Assembly (NCBI GenBank): GCA_036897095.1
Contig: JAYMSP010003077.1
Location: 1-21,224 of the forward strand
Direction: 5' to 3'
From: Plantago elongata
Lineage: Eukaryota > Streptophyta > Magnoliopsida > Lamiales > Plantaginaceae
Length of the DNA: 21,224 nucleotides
Position 1 is the stretch's first letter. Each line of letters begins with the position of its first letter. The notes beneath the pieces are model-generated. The model worked only from the letters and a program-made list of their open reading frames with translations, was not told where the DNA came from and did not search any database. Made by a program: the position numbers and the translations under genes. Positions 1-10,025 of the stretch are shown here, one piece after another.

Positions 1-326
1 ATTTTCAACTCGTATGACGTCGGAAAATAATATTTTATTGCGGTTTAAATTCGGAGAGAATTTACGGACCTTACATAACAAGTCTCTGAACATATGATAT
101 CACTGAGTATAGGAGCATGCTAGCTTTCAGAAAGGTTCATGTCTTCGTTGAGACTACAGGAGAAGAAATAGTATGATGCATTAATTACACCGGCTGGAAA
201 GTCGCGAAATGCACAGTCCTCTCTGAAAAATGAGAAAGATAGTTATGAGTACTCATTTTGAGATTTCAACGGATTGAATTTTGAGAAGGTCTAACGGATA
301 CTTTTCAAACGACTCTCATATTCATC

Positions 327-334
327 TATAAATA
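327..334 (+). promoter_or_regulatory. LTR TATA box
   Basis: TATAAATA sits in a block that is conserved in the minus-strand LTR copy (TATTTATA on the plus strand at 17978-17985). The conserved sequence CACCACTTAGAAG follows it, as expected around an LTR transcription start. Activity in this decayed copy is unknown. Confidence 0.5.
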
Positions 335-1025
335 TCACCACTTAGAAGATGAGAAATACACACACGAACTAAGCTCATATCTACTTTCAAGCAAAGTATT
401 CTCTCAAGCATCTCACTACCATTCTCCAAGTGTACTGTTGCGAATGAAAAGCTCGAAGAATCACTAGTAGTTCTAAATTTTCTGAACCTAGAACAAGAGA
501 TTGTTATTCGTGAAAGAGTTGAACTTTCGAATACCCTTTCTGAAGCTCATTCTCCATAATGGATACCAATTACTTGTGTCAATAAAAGAGATCCTACTAT
601 ACATTGAATAAGTGTATCACGTAGTTCTATCTCTTCAAAGCTCTCTAAAAATATAACTGAAAAGTTATACAAGAAGCTTTCTTAACAATCAACTTATAAC
701 CAACACCATCAAGGCGTGGAGTACATGGAGTACTTGATTTGGGAAATTAAGGAATAGCTCCAAGGTTATGTTGAGTACAGGAAGTACTTTAGCTGAAGGA
801 GCTAGGGAACAACTCGGGGGAGGGGAGGGGGGACATTTGGTTGTGAACCATTTATTTGTAGGGATCTTAGAATAGGATTATTGTTAAGAGAACACAATTA
901 TATGTTCTAGTGAATTCCATGTCTCAGAAAGGCCGAAGTAGATTAGTTGGAGGATTGCGCCACCTCCAGATAACACTATACTTGTCGTGTTATATAAATA
1001 TATTCGTATTTATCTTTCAATCATA

Positions 1026-1048
1026 ACACACACACACACACACACACA
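1026..1048. repeat. (AC)n microsatellite inside the LTR
   Basis: An uninterrupted run of AC dinucleotides. The matching place in the minus-strand LTR has only a few AC units (about 17320-17330), so the run expanded after the two LTR copies separated. Confidence 0.9.
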
Positions 1049-1225
1049 TTATTACTGCAAAGCACAAAAATTGTTTATCTATCGTAAAGTCCTCCGCTCT
1101 CTGAATTTATGTATCGAAACCTTCCATTTTTTGAAAAATAGTGTTTATCGACAAAAGATTGAAAAGATTATTCAACCCCCTCCCCCGTCTAGTCTTTTCG
1201 TTTGTCGTGCAATTAAATTAGGTGA

Positions 1226-2684
1226 TTAAGCTATAAGGATGTTGTAACTTATAACCTAGCTAATTCACTAAAGATAAAAATGTAATTATTTCTGAAAAGA
1301 AGTAATTATTGGATAAAGATGATCGCATTAATGGTTAACGAATCACATGCAAAACATTATGATTATAACATTTCAAGTTTTAAAAAAATCAGATCTTGTA
1401 GTCAAATGTGTTACATCGTTTGGATGAACAGACGCAAATTGATGAGGAGACGTCTCAACCATGTCCTTTCTTGTTACCCTTGCTTCCAAACAAAAGCCCT
1501 CGATGGTCAATCCTAGTATTATCAAAAGTTTTCTATTAATTAAGTGTGGACTCGAATTCCAGCCAGTTAGTAGCTTTACAAACAGCTTTGGATTTTGGTT
1601 CTCATCTTGTTGGATTGCATTTGTCAATTATATTTAATCCAATAAGATAATATAAAGATTGCTACGTCATATATTAGATTGTTTGACTGGGCATGTTGGC
1701 GTTTCTAGTGTAGGTTGGACAGTGTCTAGTGGATTCCGTTGCAATTGTATATTTGACTTATATATTCCCAATGAAAGTGAACAAAAGTCAGGGTAATTCG
1801 TAACACAAGCGATTGTTTTGTCACGACTGATCTATCGTTGCTAATGTATCGTGACTAATGCAACCCTTTTCTTGTATGAAGAAAAATGTGTTGATGTGTA
1901 TAACTGCTAGTGTAATTAAAGTTGAGTTTAATGACACCATTCAGGATGAACATGTAATTGGGTTAGATAATGGACTGTCATGGAAAATATTTGATAGAAA
2001 TTGAAAGGTAAAATAATTGAGCGAAGCAATGGCTTACGAAGTACGCTCTAAAATTTCTAAATTGAAAATATCAGACTATTACACTTACTATAATATATGT
2101 AAAATTTAGATATTTTGTTGTTAAAAATTGCAAATAAGAATCAACAATCAATACAAAACCTAAGCATTTACTTAATTAAGTGTATGTGTTTATAGGATAT
2201 GTTGAGGGGTGAATAACAAGGTGATAGTGAGACCCTCCACAAATTTTTTTACAACTAGAGACCCTTTGCGTTATAACACTATATTAACACATGACTTATT
2301 GTGTTACATCATTATATTAACAATGTACTCGCTAAGTTACAACATTGTATTAACGCATGTCGGTTCTTTTCTTTATAATACTTAGTCTTAAAGGGTTTTG
2401 GTTAGAATTTTTCTTACACATTTCAAGAAATTAAATGTCATACCAAATGAGTTAAGTGTTACACACTCTATGTAGCTGTGGGAACCACCTTTAAATATGT
2501 ATTGGTCACCTTTTGAAATGGTCAAAGACGGTAATATTATTCACAATGGAAGATGTGTTATGTTTTGTATCTTGTCACATGACATATATCAATGTATGTA
2601 TTATAACTATTTTGTGTATTTTGTTTACGTATACATGCTTACATAGTTTCCTTCAATAAACTAGTGTTAGCAGTTCACGATCAG
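1226..2684. other. Intergenic stretch, no gene seen
   Basis: AT-rich sequence with stops in all frames; the short ORFs (for example 1319-1516) show no recognisable domain. The only structure I see is the degenerate triple repeat listed separately near 2266-2365. Confidence 0.7.
2266..2365. repeat. Three degenerate tandem units of about 33 bases
   Basis: Three successive units share the pattern GTTAYAnCAnTnTATTAACnnATG: near 2270, 2300 and 2335. Each has a TATTAAC core followed by a variable segment. Spacing is about 32-35 bases. No coding or known family match is apparent. Confidence 0.5.
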
Positions 2685-3655
2685 CTCCCCACAGCAGAAT
2701 CTACACCGACAACATGTGATTCCGACACCTCTTTGCTCTCTCTATGAGTCGACTTCTGAAATTCCCGAACACATGTTCTTCTACTGTCCTTGTTTTCACC
2801 ACATCCTTTTGGTGTACTGGCCGCATGGGTGGCAATCGAATCACGGGTCATTCACTCAGCTTCTCTGTAATTTGCCTCACAATTATCCCGTTCAACTTCA
2901 ATTTGCTCTCCTTGGTTGGGCGTTATGGCAGGCCCGTAACGATTTTATCTTCAGGCATAAACATTTTGATTTTTCACTCATTACAGTCTCAATGTCTCCA
3001 GTTATTCAGGGAGCTTGACGTGCTCTCAACTCCGACATCTTCGTTATACTTGGAATCCTCCACCATCCGGGTTTGTCTGTCTAAATACTAACCAGTCGGC
3101 GATGGGGAATCCTGACACGGGTGGTATTCAATGTATCTTGCGCTCGTCCTCCAATCTTTTATACAGGCTGCTAGTGGTTATATTCGTTATACATATAATG
3201 ATATTACATAATCAGTAGCATTACACTTGGGTGTAACTTTGGCATTGCAACGTGATATTACACACATGATTATTCAAACTGATTCCTATTACTTATTTGT
3301 GTGTGTGTGTGCCAGACCCAGGTGTCATTGTGCCAGCACCAGACTCAGGCAGCATTTATAGGCATTCCAAGCAGTCCATATTCATTTTGTGTACATGGAG
3401 GTCAATAGCGTGGCTGACTGGCTGGCCAAGCGTGGTAGTTCTATGGTCACGTCAGCTACTAGCCATGTAATTAGTAATAGTGTTGTACAAAGTTCGGATA
3501 GTTTGTTGACCCGACAGCTTGGACCCATTTTGTATGTTTGGGACCATTGTCCGACCTGGCTTGCTCCTCTAATGTCCGTGGATATGTGTACTGCTTTTAT
3601 GCATTGTGTGTCTCAAACCAGGTGTCTGAAGTCGCATGTGCAAGAACTTTATTAG
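2685..3655 (+). pseudogene. LINE ORF2 3' fragment: zinc-binding region and RNase H
   Basis: Translation in several frames gives the C-terminal part of a plant LINE ORF2. From about 2692 the frame reads LHRQHVIPTPLCSLYES and then EHMFFYC, the Cys/His pattern of the zf-RVT region, followed by LLGWALWQARNDFIF. After a frame change near 3000, WNPPPSGFVCLNTN and GNPDTGGIQCILRSS match the start of a LINE-type RNase H domain. The usual NTDGS is NTNQS here, so the first catalytic aspartate is lost. A further frame carries LALQRDITHMIIQTDS (about 3230-3290), and the frame at about 3365-3450 reads VHIHFVYMEVNSVADWLAK, the domain's end. At least two frame changes, a TAG near 3357 and a GT microsatellite mark it as dead. 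No upstream endonuclease or reverse transcriptase is present, so it is a 5'-truncated or broken copy. Confidence 0.8.
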
Positions 3656-3778
3656 TCGCTTTATGTATCTATTATATCCTAATTTCATCAAGAAAGAAAA
3701 TAAATTATTTTTGTTCTACTGAAGTCAAGTTTATTGAGTTTATATGTCCTTTCGTTAAGGTTATTTAACCTATGATTC

Positions 3779-3789
3779 ATTGTGACTAC
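3779..3789. repeat. Left target-site duplication of the full-length LINE
   Basis: ATTGTGACTAC, identical to 9144-9154, immediately before the LINE 5' end. A perfect 11-base direct repeat at the two ends of a LINE, the right copy abutting its A-run, is the expected insertion scar. Confidence 0.88.
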
Positions 3790-3842
3790 TGCGGCAATAA
3801 TACGTTCTACTGTATGTTTTCTGGTTTTTTTCCTTCGTTCTC

Positions 3843-5214
3843 ATGGCGAAGAGGCGATCTGATACTGAGGGTAATATGGATTGTGTAGAGGATGAAAGAG
3901 AGATGAATGAAGGATTAATGAAGGTTTTGGTATTAATGTTGAGGAGGGGGAATTTTTGCAGGATGGGGATCGAATTTGGGAAAATCAACGAATGAATGGG
4001 GAGGATTATCCACCTGGATTTGATATTGGAAGGTTTCCACATCGTCAATCTTGTCATTGGAATGCTTTGTTCGCTGGTAATTGTAGGGCTGGGAATGGCA
4101 TGGCGATTCCTTTTACTGCGTAAAAAAAAATCGTGAGGTTTTGGATTTTAGGGCTGATGATGTGAGTGAATCAATTGATTGTTGGAAGTATGCTTTCATT
4201 GGATCAGTGATTGGTGCTCGTGTGGCCATTGATGCGATGAAACATTTTGTAATTAGTCTATGGAAATTGGAACCGAGGATTCATATTGCTGATAATAGAG
4301 TTTTTGTGTTTCTTTTTGATTCCGAGGAAGATAAGCTACAGATTTTTCGAGGAGGTCCTTGGATGGTAAATGGTATCTATCCTCTGGTTCTAAAGGAATG
4401 GTCTCCAAGTATATCACTTGATCCTACTATTTTGGTTGATTTCCCTGCTTGTGTTAAGTTACTTGGATTGGATTTACAGTTCTAGTCGACTAATATGTTG
4501 GGCGAATTTGCAAGTATGGTTAGTAAACCTTGTTATATTGATAAACTAACTGCTTCTAGAGACAGATTAGCCTATGCTAGGGTTCTGGTTGAGTTGAAAG
4601 CTGGTGATAAACTGATTAATAAGATTACTGTTAGAGATAATTCTGGTAATGTTTTTTAGCAGAGAATAGTATGTGAGACAAGGCTAATGTAGTGCTATAA
4701 GTGTTTGAGATCTCGACATTCTATCAGACAATGCACTTTCACACAACCAAAGGCTTGGGTTGGTACTGGTGTGATTCAGCCTGTAATTAGAGTTGTTGAT
4801 GAGAATATTAGTAGTTATGTGACTAACCAGGATATGCATGTGAAGGAAAAGGAGACGAGCATGATACAGGATTTTGGGAGGTCTTCCAGGTCTGAAAGGG
4901 CTGGATCTTCTACTTCAGGAAGAGTTGGTCAGGTTGAGCATGATAGGTGTTCTCCTAGGGTTTTTGGAGGATCTAATATGGTAAATAAGTCTGTGAGAAT
5001 GAATAATGCAGATAGAGGGGGTTCTTCTTCTGGTTTGGGTCATTCTGGTACTTCTAGGGATGACAGATTGAGGTTTGGTAACTTTGGGAATCCTTTTGAT
5101 GCTCTTAATCAGGAAGATGGTGATGAAATAGAGAGGAGGAAGTTAGTGGAAGGCAGAAAGAGCAAGAGAGGAAGAATGGCAAGGGTATTAAAGACAAAGG
5201 TAAAGGCAGAATGA
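3843..5214 (+). pseudogene. LINE ORF1: DUF4283 and CCHC zinc-knuckle protein
   Basis: ORF1 of a plant LINE encodes the RNA-binding partner of ORF2. The start ATG at 3843 gives MAKRRSDTEGNMDCVEDE; the frame then changes near 3920 (to GFGINVEEGEFLQDGD), and again at an A-run near 4122, after which one frame runs to 5214. The DUF4283-like section at about 4120-4600 includes WKYAFIGSVIGARVAIDAM, IFRGGPWMVNG and RDRLAYARVLVEL. A zinc knuckle CX2CX4HX4C is seen at 4693-4734 (CYKCLRSRHSIRQC). The C-terminal third is Ser/Gly/Arg-rich and ends basic (about 5145-5214). Three in-frame stops, all TAG, fall at 4483, 4657 and 4690. The first stands where the family has Trp before STNMLGEFAS. Nonfunctional. 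Confidence 0.85.
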
Positions 5215-5271
5215 CAGGAGGAGGGAGAAAAAGAATTTTGAGATATGTGACTTGAAGAGGACCTGGTCATA

Positions 5272-8200
5272 ATGGATAAACAGGTTAATATTTGTTGTTG
5301 GAATTTAAGAGGATTGAATAGTCCTCTTAAACAGAAAGCTTTGAAGAATGTTATAAATAACTATAATTGCAGTTTTGGTGGTATTTTGGAGACTAGGATT
5401 CGAGCTGAGAAATTTGATGATATAAAGAGAATTTTAGAGGCTATATGGAGTGTAGGGAGTAATATTTCTTATAGTAAAAATTGTAAAATTTTATTGATTT
5501 GGGATAGTGATGTTGTGTCTGTTATTGTGTTTTGTCAAGAACGAACAATATATCCATTGTAATGTTAGTTCTACTGATTCGAAGAGGGAGGTCTTGTGGA
5601 AGGATCTGGAAATTTATAATAAGCAAGTTAGTCTTCCTTGGTTGGTTGTTGGTGATCTAAATGTAGTGAAGTCTGCTGATTAGAAATGGAGTATAGAGTA
5701 TGGTTCAGCTAGGGTTATTGGTGATGAGTTAGACAGAGCTATGGTAGCTTGTGGTTTACTAGATCATAATTTTGTTGGGCCAGTTTTTACTTGGTCTAAT
5801 CATCATGTGTTTTGTAAGCTGGATAGAGTTCTTGTTCATCAGTGTTGGTTGAACATGAATCAAGATTCTACTGTACATTTCTTCCGTCCTTGCATTTCTG
5901 ATCATTGTTTCAGTGTGACAAGAGTTTTTAGGGCTGCAAGGCTGAGGAATTCTCCTTTTAGATTTAAGAATATTTGGGTTGTTGATGATCAATTTATACA
6001 AATTGTGAGGACTGCTTGGGGTACATCTATTAGTGGTTGTTGTATGTATCAGCTGGTATAGAAAATGAAGGCTATGAAATTGGAGTTAAAGAAATTGAAT
6101 GTGAGGAAGTATGAACTTCTTGAGATTAAAGTGAAGATAAAATGGAGGAGATTAATGTTCTTCAGTCTCAGATTTTGTCTAATCCATTTGTGTTGAGGTG
6201 CCTTCTTTGTTAGATAAAATTGACTCAGCTAAATCTGAGTTTCTGAATTTGAATAACATTTGGACTAGTCATTTACAGCAGCGGGCAAAACTTGATTAAG
6301 TCCAGGATGGTGATAGAAATAGTAGACTCTTTTATAATAGTATGAAGATGAGAAGTAAAAAAAATGGTATTCATATTTTGGAGCATCCTGATGGGAGGTT
6401 TCTTACTCAGAGGAATGATATTGTTCAGTATGTTTAGGATCTCTATGGTGATTTGTTTGGGACTGAGAAGCATGCTACGGATGTTGATAGTTCAGTGTTT
6501 CAGTATGGGGTTGTTATTTTTGATTCTCAAGACACAATCTTGAATTCAAGCTTTACTAGTGTGGAGATTAAAGATGCATTATTTTCTAAGTCTAATTTAA
6601 AGAGTACAGGACCTGATGGGATGAATGTCTGCTTCTATAAAAACAAGCTGGGATATTATTGGAGAGCGAGTTTGTGCATCTGTCAAGGAGGTCCAACAAA
6701 CAGGGAAGATTCTTACTCAGATTAATACTACTTTTCTGTGTTTAATTCCGAAGAAAGTGAATGCTTCTAAATTGTCTGACTTTAAGCCTAAATCTTGTTC
6801 TAATGTGGTGTATAGACTGATTACTAAAGTAATTGCTAATAGAATTAGTAGATTAATGCCTGGTCTTGGTAATACTTGTCAAAATGCTTTTGTGAAGGGT
6901 AGAGATTTGTTTCAAAACATTTTCATTGCTCAAGAGCTTGTGCAAGGTTATGGTAGGAATAGTGCTTCCCCTAGATGTTTTCTTACTGTTGATATTCAAA
7001 AAGCTGATGATTCTATTAATTGGAAGTTTTTGCAGAGAGTTTTGTCAGGGTTAGGGTTCCATGATGCTTTTGTGAATTTGATTATGGTGTGTTTCTAATG
7101 CTAGTTTTTCCTTTTGCATCGATGGAGTGTTAGAGGGTAATATGCATGGTAGGCAAGGGCTTAGGCAGGGTGATCCATTATCCCCCTATCTTTTTGTTTT
7201 ATGTATGGAGTATTTATCTAGACTAATGCATGCTAGGTTTGGGGTTGGTACTTGTGGTTTTAAATTTCATCCAAAATGTAGTAGAATTAAGCTTACTCAC
7301 TTGATATTTGTTGATGATCTGTTATTGTTTAGTAATGGCGATAAATTGTCTTTGAAGGGTTTAAAATCCATCTTAGATGATTTTTATTCTATGTGAGGTC
7401 TAAGATTGAATCAAAGAAAGAGTGCTATGTTCATAGCTGGGGTTAGAAATGATCAGAAGTCTGATTTGTTGTCTACTCGGGGTCGTTCTGAGGGGAAGTT
7501 TACAGTCAAATACATGGGCATTCCTTTGAGTCCAATGAGGTTCAAAATTTCTGATTATGATGTTTTAATTGACAAGATGGTTTCTAGAATTCAGAGCTGG
7601 AGTGCCTATATGAGGAGTTATGTTGGGAGATCGCAGCTTAATAAGGGTGTTTTAATGAGTATTCAGAGGTTTTAGAGTGCTATATTTCCTCTTCCTCTTG
7701 GTGCTATCAAGAAAATAGAAAGAATATGTAGGTGATACTTGTGGAATGGTCAGGTTGAGAGAAAGAAGTCTATGGTTGGTTGGAGTCAGGTGTGCCAAGA
7801 ATATCAAAGTGGAGGCTTTCAAATAAAGGAGGTGTTAGGTTGGATTAGGAGCATGATGGGGAGTATGGTAGTCAAGCTGAGTCAGACTGAGAGACATTAT
7901 ACTATTTGGAGCTTTTGGGTAAAGGCTTATAAGCTTAAGGGAGTCTCAATTATGGAAATTCAGAAGAAAGCTGGTGATTAAGCCTGGTGGAAAGCCTTGT
8001 TATAGGTAAGGGATTTTATAATAAATAAGATTGATAATTTTCCTATGGTTTTTGTAGGTGTGGCAGATGCTCAGGTAGTTAGGGATATCTATGGTTTTTT
8101 TAGTTCCAATATATCCTGTGGTAAGATGGTATAAACAGGTAATGGTTTTAATACTCCTAGGTAGGCTTGTAAAGTTTGGTTTGGGTGTTAATAATGTGTG

Positions 8201-8560
8201 TAGTTTGTGTCAGGGAATGTTTGAAAATCATGATCATTAGTTTTGATTTTGTAATTTTGTGAATGATTTTACTGACTGTGTCTTGAAGGCTATTAGGGTG
8301 AGGTATAGATGTAATTTAATTGTAGATTGGATTTTGGTTTTGCTAATAGTGTTGTGCAGGATTCTTTAATTTTTTAAATTCGGGCAGCTGCTTTGGGATG
8401 TATATTCAATGTTGATTGACAGGAGAGAAGCAATGTTGTTTTCAAATCTACGTACATTCCAGATCTGAGGGTGGTTTGTAAAAAGGTGGCTCAGGACTTG
8501 ATATTGCAGCTTCAGGTGTATTGTAAGTATAAGCCTAATAGAATAATGAGAAGCAATTGA
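5272..8560 (+). pseudogene. LINE ORF2: endonuclease and reverse transcriptase
   Basis: ORF2 would nick the target and copy the element's RNA there. The ATG at 5272 opens an endonuclease/exonuclease/phosphatase-type domain with CCWNLRGLN (5299), VVGDLNVV (about 5645), FTWSNHHVFCKLDRVLV (about 5790) and SDHCFSV (about 5897). The reverse transcriptase follows: STGPDG (about 6604), LIPKKVNASKLSDFKP (about 6740), motif A as VDIQKADDSINW (6988), RQGDPLSPYLF (about 7163) and motif C as FVDD (7307-7318) rather than the usual FADD. A degenerate zinc-binding region reads CSLCQGMFENHDH (about 8199) and IRAAALGCIFNVD (about 8378). In-frame stops include TAG at 5681, 6059, 6435, 7673, 8003 and 8162, TAA at 6297, 7979 and 8132, and TGA at 7394, 7733 and 8417. 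Frame changes occur near 5540, 6150, 6640, 7090 and 8180. The end at TGA 8558-8560 is inferred from the last readable frame. Confidence 0.85.
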
Positions 8561-9136
8561 GAATCTACAGAACATTTGATTGTTTCTGACTGAATTTGTA
8601 TATTTTTTGGACTGGTTCTTACATTGTTTGTGGAGTTTTTCTCTGTTACATGTTTTTTGTTCCAGTTTTGTTTGGAGTATTGGAGGTTCGGAGGTTGGTA
8701 GTCAATGGTTATGTAGTTTGAAGCCCATGAGTCTGGTGCACATGGAAGTCTAATGGTCCTAGGATATTTGAGGCATGATGTGTGTCTTCGGAGACTGGAT
8801 CACAAGTTTTCTTGGAGTCAAAATTTACAATTGTATGCAATTGGCCCAGAAGCAGTGGAGGCTTTTCCCGCACAGGATGGACTTTATGTCTTTTTGCTTT
8901 TATATTGACAATTAGTTTCCTGTTTAGCTTCCATGGTAGGATTTCATAGTTAGAGTGGGTGTTTGACTCAGGAGAACTATGTTTCTGGAATACTTTTGCA
9001 ATTTTTAGGTTCTACTATTTGAGCCTATAGGTGGATTTTGAGTTGTACATTTGATGTTTTAGTATTTGCTATTGGGGTATGCCCCTATTAGTGTTTGTAC
9101 TCTATTTGGGCTTCAATATATGTTTAATTCTTGCGG
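8561..9136 (+). other. LINE 3' untranslated region
   Basis: Non-coding, T/G-rich stretch between the ORF2 end and the A-run. The last part (TTTGGGCTTCAATATATG, then TTAATTCTTGCGG before the A-run) has the look of a plant LINE 3' end. No domain is encoded. Confidence 0.65.
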
Positions 9137-9143
9137 AAAAAAA

Positions 9144-9154
9144 ATTGTGACTAC
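9144..9154. repeat. Right target-site duplication of the full-length LINE
   Basis: ATTGTGACTAC directly after the A-run, identical to 3779-3789. The first A could belong to the tail, so the certain part is ten bases. Confidence 0.88.
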
Positions 9155-10017
9155 ACAATTAATATTACTATTTTATAGATATTCGTTGTTTTGGACTTAC
9201 AAAATATTCGATCAAATAGAATGTTAAAAGGAATATAATGATTCTTTTTGTGTGATTTATCATATTGAGGTCAATACTAAATGGATTTTAAAGCTATTTT
9301 TTACCATCCAAAATGATTATATTAAGGATGAAAACTAAGGTTTTGCGTTGAGAGTTCATCTCACAAAGATTTTAATTTTAGGGCGGGACAAATTCTACAC
9401 TTCCACCATCATAAACTATTTTGAAAGTTATATCATGATGAATAAGCAAAATATAATATGTAAAAATATTAGATTTAACTACTCTTTATGTCCGTTCTGG
9501 ACTCAACAATTCATGTTGTTCTGGATACAAATTTTAGGGTAAAGTGAATAAAGTAGAAAATATAATAATCAAAACAGGAAAAAATGAAGAAGTACGGTGT
9601 GAAGTAGTGTTTATAAAGTAGATTAGATGGTGAATGAAATCAAAGAGAGAGTTTTTATTTAATGAAGTAAGAGTTGAATTTTAGACAGACACAAATGAAA
9701 TTAAAAAAACCCTTCTAAACCACCAACTCCATCCATTGGAGCTTAATATGATTTATTTATTTTAAATTGCTTACTCTTCTTATCTCATTTTAATTTATTT
9801 CTTTTTCTAAATATTTGTTGTAAGGAATTTTAGTAAATTCAGTTGTATTTTAACATTGACCTTTAAAATCAACAGGGGAGGGTGTAATTGCATGTATTGA
9901 AGTAAGGGTCTAGGTATGTTATACTCAACTGTAATTATTTTAATATAATTGAGCTGAACTTAACTGAATGGAACATATCTAAACTGAATGAATTTATTGA
10001 TGAGGAGATTAGAAGCT
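9155..10017. other. AT-rich spacer between two LINEs
   Basis: No gene. Short ORFs such as 9348-9542 show no domain. The last 80 bases (about 9930-10005) are rich in the words CTGAACT and ACTGAATG, resembling the low-complexity region at 12885-13135. Confidence 0.65.
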
Positions 10018-10025
10018 AACATATG
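10018..10025. repeat. Left candidate target-site duplication of the truncated LINE
   Basis: AACATATG, identical to 12403-12410. It ends exactly where reverse-transcriptase homology begins, which supports it despite its short length; the first two A's could be chance matches with the poly(A) tail. Confidence 0.6.

Larger units (their letters stand above)
1..1225 (+). mobile_element. LTR copy (Ty1/copia-like), 5' end outside the window
   Basis: This stretch aligns by eye, with many substitutions and small indels, to the reverse complement of 17166-18100. Shared landmarks in the same order are a TATA box (TATAAATA at 327-334), the block TCAAGCAAAGTATTCTCTCAAGC soon after it (only partly quoted here as a landmark), a GCGTGGAGTACATG block near 714, GAATAGCTCCAAGGTTAT near 753, GGAGGATTGCGCCACCTCC near 950 and a pyrimidine-rich end near 1175-1200. 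By comparison with the minus-strand copy, the true LTR start should lie roughly 250 bases left of the window. No primer-binding site of the TGGTATCAGAGC type follows, so it may be a solo LTR or a 3' LTR. The right boundary is approximate. ORFs here have no coding character. Confidence 0.72.
3790..9143 (+). mobile_element. Full-length decayed LINE retrotransposon (no RNase H)
   Basis: A 5.35-kb non-LTR retrotransposon with, in order, a 53-base 5' leader, ORF1 (DUF4283 and zinc knuckle), ORF2 (endonuclease, reverse transcriptase, zinc-binding region), a 3' UTR of about 0.58 kb, and a terminal A-run (9137-9144). Identical ATTGTGACTAC copies flank it. Both ORFs are broken by many stops and several frameshifts, so it cannot encode active proteins. 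Unlike the fragment at 2685-3655 and the LINE at 10026-12404, no RNase H follows the zinc-binding region, so this element belongs to a different LINE group. It lies about 120 bases downstream of the RNase H fragment. Confidence 0.88.

Noticed and set aside
987-1229. 80-codon ORF with a Thr-His repeat
   Set aside because: The repeat is the translated AC microsatellite within an LTR; no start context or domain support.
3757-3773. Inverted repeat AGGTTA-TT-TAACCT upstream of the LINE
   Set aside because: A six-base stem is too short to support a terminator or binding site in plant DNA.
4141-8560. Amber (TAG) recoding as a deliberate expression strategy in the LINE
   Set aside because: TAA and TGA stops and several frameshifts are also present, so simple decay explains the stops better.
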